Source: CAZCDM01 sp964497475 (GTDB lineage: Bacteria > Planctomycetota > Phycisphaerae > SM23-33). Taken from it: a stretch of DNA of 33,162 bases. Positions 9,011 to 16,072 of this stretch are shown piece after piece. The stretch's first letter is position 1; every line of letters starts with the position of its first letter. The position numbers were made by a program, and so were the translations under genes. Where the stretch lies: assembly GCA_964497475.1 (NCBI GenBank), contig CAZCDM010000007.1, forward strand, positions 1 through 33,162, written 5' to 3'. Under the pieces are notes generated by a model. It saw only the letters and a program-made list of their open reading frames with translations. It was not told the origin of the DNA and made no database searches.

Positions 9011-10206
9011 GGCTGCGTGGTGGCGGCGGGCTTGACCAGCCGGGCCTCGACGATGTCGACATGATCGCCCGTGCCGAGGCGGTCGGCTCCGAAGTCGATC
9101 CGCAGCGTGACGCTCTTGGCGTCGCCGAGTTCCACGCGGACTCGTTTGGGTTCATCGCGGCCGGTGAGTTCGATGGGCCCGGCCAGGATTTTCTCGCCAA
9201 CGAGCACGGTCAGCTCCGCCTGGCCGTTGGGGCGTACGCTGTCGTCGATGCCGGCGGTGAAGACCAGCAGCTCGCACGGCTCGGGCAGGGTCCAGGTCAG
9301 CTCGATGAAGCTGTGCAGCCCCAGGCCGGTCGCGTAGTGCTTGCCGTTCATGCTCAGCGGGCTGCCGGCTACGCTGCGGTCGATGCGGTGGGGAAAGGTC
9401 ACGTCGAAGAAGCCTCGCTCGACGACCTTGTCGGGTTTGCGTTCGGTCAGATCGATCAGGCGGTCGGAGTTCATCCGCAGCCTAGCCAATTCATCAGGCG
9501 GGCAGGAAATCTTGCCGAGCACCGGCGAGGTGAGGGTGATGGTTTCGGGGCTGGCCTGGATGCGGCTGCATCGCAGGCGTGAGCCGTCGCGCAGGACGGC
9601 CATGATCTTGCCCGCCGGTTCGACATGCTCGGTCACGGCCAGCCAGATCGCGCGGATCTTGTTGCGGTCGACGGTGCGGTTCTTGTCGCGGTAGCGGAAG
9701 GTGAGTTTCTTGTTGTCCATCGTCAGAAGAACACCGGTCACGGACTGCCATTTGGCTTCGTTGATAGCCACGGCCAGGACGTCGCGCGAGCCCGGCTGGA
9801 TGGATCGCTCGCGGCAGGTCGCCAGGATCTCTTCGGCGTCGTGCGCGTCGCGGGCCAAGAGGATGCGCCGGACCTGGTCGATCGGCACGGTGAGCGGGCC
9901 GAGTTTTTTGTGGTCGAAGCGGAACGTGCCATCGGCCAAGGTGATCGAGTCGCATCGCAGTTCGCTGCCGTCACGAAGGGTCAGGACTGTTGCGCCGGGC
10001 TGTTGCAGGAGCATCTCGGCCGGGGCCAGGTCCACCTGCCAGATGGCCGACAGTGGAATCGTCTTGTCCTCGGCGGTGCGGACGGCCTGGTCGGTCAGTT
10101 GGATATCGGCGAGGGGTTCGCCCTCGGCCGTGATGGCCGAGCCCGCCCGGGCCGCGCCCAGGCAGCAGAGCACAGCCGCCATCATGCAGAACGGTCGGGC
10201 GCTCAT
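9007..10206 (-). CDS. Exported NPCBM-domain protein
   Basis: The 399-residue product starts with a signal peptide (MSARPFCMMAAVLCCLGAAR, cleavage near residue 21-25). The body (about 25-240) consists of small beta segments with repeated phrases such as VLTLRDGSELRCDSI and MAVLRDGSRLRCSRI. This suggests a duplicated beta-domain often found ahead of NPCBM in planctomycetes. The C-terminal part (about 255-392) fits the NPCBM/NEW2 domain, with HYATGLGLHS, FTAGIDDSV..NGQAELTVLVG and a terminal beta strand (HVDIVEARLV). NPCBM modules occur in glycosidases and are thought to bind carbohydrate; no catalytic domain is present here. Both ends overlap neighbours by ATGA (the TPR gene upstream, queG downstream), so it is translated as part of the operon. 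A role in sensing or holding envelope polysaccharide is inference. Confidence 0.82.
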   Translation of the reverse strand: MSARPFCMMAAVLCCLGAARAGSAITAEGEPLADIQLTDQAVRTAEDKTIPLSAIWQVDLAPAEMLLQQPGATVLTLRDGSELRCDSITLADGTFRFDHKKLGPLTVPIDQVRRILLARDAHDAEEILATCRERSIQPGSRDVLAVAINEAKWQSVTGVLLTMDNKKLTFRYRDKNRTVDRNKIRAIWLAVTEHVEPAGKIMAVLRDGSRLRCSRIQASPETITLTSPVLGKISCPPDELARLRMNSDRLIDLTERKPDKVVERGFFDVTFPHRIDRSVAGSPLSMNGKHYATGLGLHSFIELTWTLPEPCELLVFTAGIDDSVRPNGQAELTVLVGEKILAGPIELTGRDEPKRVRVELGDAKSVTLRIDFGADRLGTGDHVDIVEARLVKPAATTQP

Positions 10207-11429
10207 GGCTTGGGGGTCTCCGCGAGCTTACGGTGGTAGTCGCGCACGAGGTCGCCGCGGCGCTCGCTGAGGCGTTGCTTTATCAGGTTGCGGATCTGCT
10301 CGCGCTGGCGGGGCGGGAGGTTGGCCCATCGCCCGGAGTCATCGCCATCGTGGGCTTCGGACATGCGGTTGGGTCGGCTGACCGGCCCGGGCACGAGGGC
10401 AGAGATTTTCGCGCCTTCGCCGCTGGGGTTCTCGCCCTGGGGGTTGCCGCGGACCGACGCCTGGCCGCCGGCCTGGCCCCGGTCTTTCTGGTCCTTCTCG
10501 CCTTGGCGGCGTTGCTGCTGCTGGTTCTGGTTGGAGGAATTTTTGTTCTGCTGTTTTTCCTCGATGGTCTTGATGAGGTCTTCCAGCAGGGCGACGACTT
10601 GGCCTTGTTTGTCTTGCGTGAGCGTGCCGACCTTGTTGCGTTCCAGGCGACGGTGGATTTCATCCATGCGGTCGGCGAGGGTGGCCATGGGCTCGGCGTA
10701 GATATCCTGAAGGTCCTTCAGCTCGCCCATGAGCTTGCGGAGTTCCTCCTGGCTCATCGTCAGGTGATAGTTTGTCACGGCGTAGCGGAGCATGTCCATG
10801 GCGTAGAAGCCCCGGCCCATTTTCTGGTAGGTGCGGGCGGCGTGGAGGGCTCCGGCCGAGGCAAAGCTGATGCGGTCCGGCAGGTTGACCAGCAGGTCGG
10901 TATAGGCGTTGACGGCGGGCCAGTGTTTCTCGCTGCGGGCCAGGGTGTCGGCGGCGAAGTAATGCACCGCGGCCGAGAGGTAGGTCGCCTCCTCGGGGTT
11001 GCGCATGGCCTGGAAGGCTTCGGCGGCGGCGGGGTAGGTTTGCTTCTGGTAGAGGTCCCACGCCTTGGCAAATCGCGGGTCGACGGCGGCGTAGGCCCGG
11101 GCGATGCGGGTGATGTTGTCGGCCTGGGTATTCGGCGGGTTGTCGTTGAGGATCGCCTTGGCCCGGGCAATGTCGTCCATCATGTAGAGGATATTGCCCT
11201 GCATCTCGGCCAGGACCTGCTGCCGCTCGACCTCCAGCCGGCGGAGGGCGGCGGCCTGGACCATCTTCTCGATTTCCTCGGGCGTCATCTGCTGGAAGGC
11301 TTTGGCGAGGTCCTCGTCGCTCAGGGCCGGTGCGGGGGCCTGGGCCCACGCGGCCGAGAGGCTTAGCAGGACGGCCAGCCCAGCCAGCGTGGCAGCGACC
11401 GCAGAGTGTCTTGTCGATTGAAAAATCAT
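10203..11429 (-). CDS. Periplasmic TPR-like protein with low-complexity Gln/Asn segment
   Basis: The 408-residue product has a signal peptide (about 1-30, ending in AAWAQA). It continues with a helical half that reads like TPR or SEL repeats (about 35-215: AWDLYQKQTYPAAAEAF, KHWPAVNAYTDLLVNLP, AARTYQKMGRGFYAMDML). A coiled-coil stretch follows (about 215-275), then a charged Gln/Asn/Gly segment (about 280-350). The C-terminal 40 residues (WANLPPRQREQIRNLIKQRL...YHRKLAET) correspond to a motif often found at the ends of planctomycete envelope proteins clustered with BatA/VWA genes. The start has GGAG and AGG upstream. It sits 78 bp behind the coiled-coil gene, with a possible terminator and promoter in between, and overlaps the NPCBM gene by ATGA. 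The function is unknown; position and topology suggest a periplasmic partner of the VWA proteins. Confidence 0.75.
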   Translation of the reverse strand: MIFQSTRHSAVAATLAGLAVLLSLSAAWAQAPAPALSDEDLAKAFQQMTPEEIEKMVQAAALRRLEVERQQVLAEMQGNILYMMDDIARAKAILNDNPPNTQADNITRIARAYAAVDPRFAKAWDLYQKQTYPAAAEAFQAMRNPEEATYLSAAVHYFAADTLARSEKHWPAVNAYTDLLVNLPDRISFASAGALHAARTYQKMGRGFYAMDMLRYAVTNYHLTMSQEELRKLMGELKDLQDIYAEPMATLADRMDEIHRRLERNKVGTLTQDKQGQVVALLEDLIKTIEEKQQNKNSSNQNQQQQRRQGEKDQKDRGQAGGQASVRGNPQGENPSGEGAKISALVPGPVSRPNRMSEAHDGDDSGRWANLPPRQREQIRNLIKQRLSERRGDLVRDYHRKLAETPKP

Positions 11430-11449
11430 GTCCTGGCTCCGTATGGTGT

Positions 11450-11478
11450 ATTGTAGTGCATCGGCCCGGGCGGGAAAA
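11450..11478 (-). promoter_or_regulatory. Possible internal promoter ahead of the TPR-like gene
   Basis: On the minus strand TTTTCC-N17-TACAAT precedes the ATG at 11429, with the -10 at 11450-11455 and a predicted start near 11443. The -35 is weak and overlaps the T-tract of a possible terminator. It would allow the last three genes (TPR, NPCBM, queG) to be expressed separately. Confidence 0.35.
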
Positions 11479-11504
11479 AGCCACGCCGCCGACGGGCAGT
11501 GGGC
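11475..11504 (-). terminator. Possible intrinsic terminator after the coiled-coil gene
   Basis: Directly after the TAG at 11508, the minus strand can fold an imperfect GC-rich hairpin. The GCC and AC/GT segments pair with GGC arms and two single-base bulges, and five T's follow. The bulges make it uncertain; it could act as an attenuator between the two halves of the operon. Confidence 0.35.
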
Positions 11505-11507
11505 GGG

Positions 11508-13778
11508 CTAAAAACCGCCGTCTGATTTTTCCTTCTTGAGTTTCTCGGCCATCTCGCGCGTCAGGTCGAGGACGGCCTTTTGGCGCTCGCGCAGGCGGGC
11601 TTGCTCGGTGCTCATCTTCTCGGTGGGGATGGCGTTGTTCCTGGCCATCGTGTCGAGTTGCTGGGTCAGACGGTTGACGTGCAGTTGCTGCAGGCGGAGC
11701 ATGCGTAGCTCGGCTACGGGCGGAACGAGGGGAGGCTTTTTCCCGCCGCCACCTCCGCCGCCCATGCCTCCTTTTTTCTTCAGCCCACGGGAGAGTTCCT
11801 CCCGCACCGAGGCGATCATTTCTTCCAGCGTGGCTTCGATCTGCTGCTGGGTGGCCTGGGTGAGGGGCCCGGCCTGGCGGTCGGCGAGCGATCGGCTGAC
11901 CTCGACGAGGTCGCTGCGCACCTGGTCGAGAATCCGCGGGAAGACCACCGTCGAGCCTTCCTTGCTCAGCAGCATGACGATGGCTTTGATTTCCTCGGCG
12001 AGGCCTCGCTCGGTCTTGGCCAGTTCGTTGAGGGTCTGGACGGCCTGGCGGTCGTAGGGGTCCGAGCCGGGCTTGCGGGCTTCCCAGGTGCGCTTGGTGC
12101 GGGCGGTGGCGGTTTTCTGCTCTTCGAGGACGAGTTCGAGCCGCTGCTCGATCTTCGCGAGCTTCTCGGCCTTGCTGCGCCGTTCGAGCTGGGCGATTTT
12201 CTCGTCCATCTGCTCCATGGCCTCGTCGAGATTCTCCAGCGTTTTGTTCTGCTGGGTGTTGGCGTCGGTGGGGTTGTTCTCGCCCATGTCGCCGGCGGCC
12301 TGGCTGGCGGACTTGCTGGCCTGGGCGACGTCCGGCTGGCCGGGCGTGGGCTGCTGGCCGGACTCCTTCATCCGCTGGGCCATCTCGTCGAGGTTCTCGG
12401 CGATCTGCTTCTGCTCGGCCGGGTCGAGCGGCTTGTTGGCCCGGGCGAGCGCTTCGTCCTGCAGCTTGCGGGCCTGGTCGCGCAGACGATCGAGCTGGGC
12501 GAGCGCGTCGGCCTGGTTCTTCCCGGCTGGGGTCTTCTGGCCGGTAGCGATGTCTTTCGCGGCGTCGGTCATTTTCGCCGCCGTCTTGGCTGCCTGATGG
12601 GAAGGCGTCTGGCCCGATTGTTCATCGAGGGTGGCCGGGTCCACGCCGGCCAGATCGGCGAGCTTCTCCATCGACTCGCCCAGCTGGCGGGTCTTGGCGG
12701 CGAGGTCGTTTTGCTTCTCGGCGGTCGGGGCGTGATCGGTACGGGCGAGCAGGGCTTTGAGGGTCTGGGCGAGGAGGGCTTCGGCGTCGTGCAGATCGAC
12801 GGTGGCCTGGGCCTGGGGCGTGGCGGCGTCGCGCGCATCGCTGCGGGCCAGGGCTTCGCGGCTTCGTTGCATCTCGGCGGCGGCGGAGGTGACCTTGCTG
12901 GCGGCCTGGCCGGGTGCGGCCGGGTCACCGCCGGCGGTTTGCAGGGCGCCCCGGAGGGTGTTGTCATTGGCGGCTTTGACCTGTGCGATGAGTTTCGTCG
13001 CGCGGACCTGGAGTTTCGCCTGGGCCTGGCCGAATACGGGCAGGTTGCCCACGGCCGCATTGCCGACCTGGTTGGCCAGGGCCTGCTGGTCGCTGCGAAG
13101 CTCGGCCAGGGCACGGATCAGCTCGGCCAGGCGGCGAGCCTGGGCGGCCAGTTCCGGCAGGGCGTTGGTCTTCTGCTGGAGCTTCTTCTGCGCGGCGATC
13201 AGCTCAGCGACCTCGGCCAGCAGGGCCTGGCCCTGTTCGTCGAGTTCCTTGCGGTGAGCGGCGGCCCGACTGAGGCGTTCCTCCCGCTCCTGCCGCGAGC
13301 GGACGTCAGCGAGTTGCTCGCGGATCGCGTTGAGGCGGGCGAGTTCCTTCTCGGTATCGGAGATGTCCTGCACGCCGCCTTCGAGAATCCGCAGCATGCG
13401 GGTCAGATCGCCGATGACCTGGTTGTGCGTGCTGGCGGCGGCCTGGTCGAGCCCCTTGCGGAGGTTGCGGATCACCTGGTCCATCTTCTCGGTAACCAGC
13501 TCGCGCTGGGCGTGCTCGACAGTCTGCCGGAGAATCCGCGCGACCTCGGGGTCGTTTTCCTCCATCAGCGTGGCGATCTCGGACATCTGCACGAGCAGCT
13601 CTTCGAGTTTCTTCTTCATGAAGGTTGCGGAATGGACGAGCTCGCGGCCCTTGGGGTCGGCCTGGTCCTGGGCGGAGGCGGTACACAGCGGCAGGCCGGC
13701 CGCTGCGATCAGCGGCAGGACGAGCAGCCAGCGCAGAAGATGTTGCGGCGATGTGGTCTGACAGGGCGCGTAGGTCAT
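11508..13778 (-). CDS. Large exported coiled-coil protein
   Basis: The 756-residue product has a signal peptide (hydrophobic core LLRWLLVLPLIAAAGLPLC, about 16-34). The rest is almost entirely helical, Ala/Gln/Glu/Lys-rich heptad-like sequence that should form long coiled coils (about 45-690). A Gly-rich hinge (KKKGGMGGGGGGGKK, near 680) precedes a short C-terminal helical tail containing LRMLRLQQLHVNRLTQQL. There is no enzymatic motif. The start codon lies only two bases after the stop of the upstream membrane protein, so the two are probably made together, and both have long C-terminal coiled coils that could pair. This fits a periplasmic structural partner of the Bat-like VWA complex, but that is inference. 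Low-complexity composition makes homology calls unreliable. Confidence 0.75.
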   Translation of the reverse strand: MTYAPCQTTSPQHLLRWLLVLPLIAAAGLPLCTASAQDQADPKGRELVHSATFMKKKLEELLVQMSEIATLMEENDPEVARILRQTVEHAQRELVTEKMDQVIRNLRKGLDQAAASTHNQVIGDLTRMLRILEGGVQDISDTEKELARLNAIREQLADVRSRQEREERLSRAAAHRKELDEQGQALLAEVAELIAAQKKLQQKTNALPELAAQARRLAELIRALAELRSDQQALANQVGNAAVGNLPVFGQAQAKLQVRATKLIAQVKAANDNTLRGALQTAGGDPAAPGQAASKVTSAAAEMQRSREALARSDARDAATPQAQATVDLHDAEALLAQTLKALLARTDHAPTAEKQNDLAAKTRQLGESMEKLADLAGVDPATLDEQSGQTPSHQAAKTAAKMTDAAKDIATGQKTPAGKNQADALAQLDRLRDQARKLQDEALARANKPLDPAEQKQIAENLDEMAQRMKESGQQPTPGQPDVAQASKSASQAAGDMGENNPTDANTQQNKTLENLDEAMEQMDEKIAQLERRSKAEKLAKIEQRLELVLEEQKTATARTKRTWEARKPGSDPYDRQAVQTLNELAKTERGLAEEIKAIVMLLSKEGSTVVFPRILDQVRSDLVEVSRSLADRQAGPLTQATQQQIEATLEEMIASVREELSRGLKKKGGMGGGGGGGKKPPLVPPVAELRMLRLQQLHVNRLTQQLDTMARNNAIPTEKMSTEQARLRERQKAVLDLTREMAEKLKKEKSDGGF

Positions 13779-13780
13779 CG

Positions 13781-16072
13781 TTACTCCTCCTTCTCGCCGT
13801 CGGGCGAGTCGAAGATGTTTTCGGTGTTTTGCTCGACGCGTTTTTCCAGCAGGGCGTCGACCTCGACGGCCATCTTGAGCAGGCCTTCGAGTCGCTGGGC
13901 GAGTTCCAGGCGGTTTTCGAGCTTGCGCATTTTCTTCAGCAGGGCGTCGAGCTGGCGGGCGATGTCATCGAGGCTGGCCCGGGCCGACTGCAACTGATGG
14001 TCCGAGCCGTCGCGGGCGGCGCGGAGTTCCTCGACGACGCGGGTCATCTGCCGGTCGATCTGGCGGATGGGCTGGACGATGTCGGTGAGGATGGCCTGGT
14101 TTTCTTCGGGTTTGGCCAGGCGGTTGAGGTCCATTTCGAGGGCGACGGCTTCGAGGGTGTCGGCGGCTTTGCGGATTTCGGACTGCACGCCGGTTTGTCG
14201 GGCTGCGGCGGTGGTCAGTTCCTTCTGCCGGGCCGGGCCGGTGAGGTCGGCGGCGGTGGTGGCCATGCCGCGGACGAGTTCCTGCTGGCCGGCGGCCTGG
14301 AAGAATTCGGTGCGGACTTCCTTCTGCTTGCTGACCATGCGGGCCAGGAGGTCTTCGCGGCTGATGACGCGGAGGCGGACCGGCGGCGATGTGGTTTCGT
14401 TGGGGCCGCCGAGGTCGGTTGGCAGCAGGTCGCGGGTGCGGGCTTCGATTCGGATTTCCGTGCCGACGGGGAGCTTGAGCGGTTCGATGTCGAAAATGGG
14501 CTTATCGGTGAGGCTGCGGGTGGCGGCCTGGGGTTTGACGGGTGGGCCGACGGGTCGGGCTTTGCTGGCCGGCTTGGTGGCGGGGTCGTCGCCGGGGCCG
14601 GTGGCGGTCCAGGTGAGTCGCAGCTCGGCCAGGCCGTGATCGTCGGACGCTTCGGCGGTCAGGGGGATGCGTGCGGTGGGCGCGACGACTTCGCTGACGC
14701 CGAGGGTTTTGATTGTGACGTCCGGCTTGCGGTCGGGGATGACCTGGATGAGCATCTGCTGGCGTGTGTGATTGGTGTAGCCGGCGGTGTCCTGCAGGGC
14801 GATGGCCAGGGGCATGGTGCGGGGCTTGTTGGGGCCGGTGATGGCGAAGTGCCCGCGCAGGCTTCGCGGGCCGGTCTCGGCCGGGTCGCGGGTGAGGGTG
14901 ATCTCGCCGGCGGCTTCGTCGACCAGCAGCAGCCGGGCCGAGGTGAGGTCTTTGGTGGCGCGGGCCTGGATGTGGACGACCGAGCCGACGGGCACGGGCA
15001 GTACGCCGCGGGCGCCGTCTCGCACGGGGCGGTCGTCGCTCTGATGGTAGGCGGGCAGTGCGATGGTCAGGCGGACGTCGCGCAGGGCTGGCGCGTCGAT
15101 CAGCGAGACGGTGTGCGGTGTGCGGGCGTCGCGGCGGTCGTCGCCGCCGGTGAGGTGGAACGTCAGTGGCTCGGTGACGTGCTCGACGGCGATGGTGTAG
15201 ACGGCGGAGGACTCGTCCAGGCCGAGGGCGGCGTGGACTTGCTCGGTCAGGGCCGGCTCGGCGGGGCTGAGGGTTTCTTCGGTCCGGCCGAGGGAGGGGT
15301 AGTTCGCGTGGAGGGTCACCTCGGCCGGTGCGACGTGGCCGCGATTGACGGCGACGAGTTCCAACTGCCCGCCGCGGAGGACGGGGACCGTGCGGTGGAT
15401 GTCGGACAGGTCGCCGGCGGGCGTGGACACCAGCAGCGGGTAGAGCGTGCCGTCGGCGCGGCGCTGGTAGATGCTGAGGTAGGTTTGCTGGGGCCAGTCG
15501 ATGTTCCGCAGCAGGACGCTGCGTTGCAGCCAGAGGTGCATGACGTCCGGCCGGGCGACGGTGAAGGTGCTCAGCAGTACCAGCAGCGTGCCTGCGAGCA
15601 GCCAGGCCCGGCCGAGGCGGCGGGTTTCGACGATCTCGCCGACGGGGAGGTTGGCGGCCTGGGTGTTGGCCTGGGCGACGACGCGGTCGATCATCGCCTG
15701 ACTCGTGCCCGGCGGGTGGACGGTAGCGGCTGAGAGCTGCATGGCCGAGATGAGCACGTCGCCAAGCTTGCGGAAGTGACGTTCCAATAGCAGGGCGAGG
15801 GTCTGGGCGTCGAGGACGATACGCAGCGGGCGGAGCATGCCGCGGTAGAGCGTGACCAGCAGGACCAGCCCGGCCAGGCCCAGCAGGATGGCTCGCTGGG
15901 TGGCGTCGAGGCGGAGGAGATAGTCCAGGGTCAGGCTGACGACGACGCAGCCGACGGCCATGCCGGCCAGCCAGGCCAGGCCCTCCAGCATCATCCGCGC
16001 GCGGAGCAGCCATCGCAGCCGGCCTAGCCGGTGGCGGACGCTGGCGTCGAGTTGTCGCGGGGTGCGGGTCAT
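13781..16072 (-). CDS. Three-TM membrane protein with periplasmic Ig-like region and C-terminal coiled coil (DUF4175-like)
   Basis: With the start at 16072 the protein has 763 residues. Two hydrophobic helices lie near the N-terminus (about 32-52 LAGMAVGCVVVSLTL and 60-80 AILLGLAGLVLLVTLY), and a third at about 155-172 (AWLLAGTLLVLLSTFTV). A long extracytoplasmic part of beta-rich, Ig-like character follows (about 185-500), then coiled-coil segments to the end (about 520-763). This order is reminiscent of DUF4175-type proteins that accompany MoxR/BatA genes; I am moderately sure of that likeness. The start codon overlaps the TGA of the VWA gene (ATGA), which rules out the longer reading from 16102. 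The next gene begins two bases after its stop. A mechanical or scaffold role in the envelope is inferred from topology only. Confidence 0.75.
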   Translation of the reverse strand: MTRTPRQLDASVRHRLGRLRWLLRARMMLEGLAWLAGMAVGCVVVSLTLDYLLRLDATQRAILLGLAGLVLLVTLYRGMLRPLRIVLDAQTLALLLERHFRKLGDVLISAMQLSAATVHPPGTSQAMIDRVVAQANTQAANLPVGEIVETRRLGRAWLLAGTLLVLLSTFTVARPDVMHLWLQRSVLLRNIDWPQQTYLSIYQRRADGTLYPLLVSTPAGDLSDIHRTVPVLRGGQLELVAVNRGHVAPAEVTLHANYPSLGRTEETLSPAEPALTEQVHAALGLDESSAVYTIAVEHVTEPLTFHLTGGDDRRDARTPHTVSLIDAPALRDVRLTIALPAYHQSDDRPVRDGARGVLPVPVGSVVHIQARATKDLTSARLLLVDEAAGEITLTRDPAETGPRSLRGHFAITGPNKPRTMPLAIALQDTAGYTNHTRQQMLIQVIPDRKPDVTIKTLGVSEVVAPTARIPLTAEASDDHGLAELRLTWTATGPGDDPATKPASKARPVGPPVKPQAATRSLTDKPIFDIEPLKLPVGTEIRIEARTRDLLPTDLGGPNETTSPPVRLRVISREDLLARMVSKQKEVRTEFFQAAGQQELVRGMATTAADLTGPARQKELTTAAARQTGVQSEIRKAADTLEAVALEMDLNRLAKPEENQAILTDIVQPIRQIDRQMTRVVEELRAARDGSDHQLQSARASLDDIARQLDALLKKMRKLENRLELAQRLEGLLKMAVEVDALLEKRVEQNTENIFDSPDGEKEE

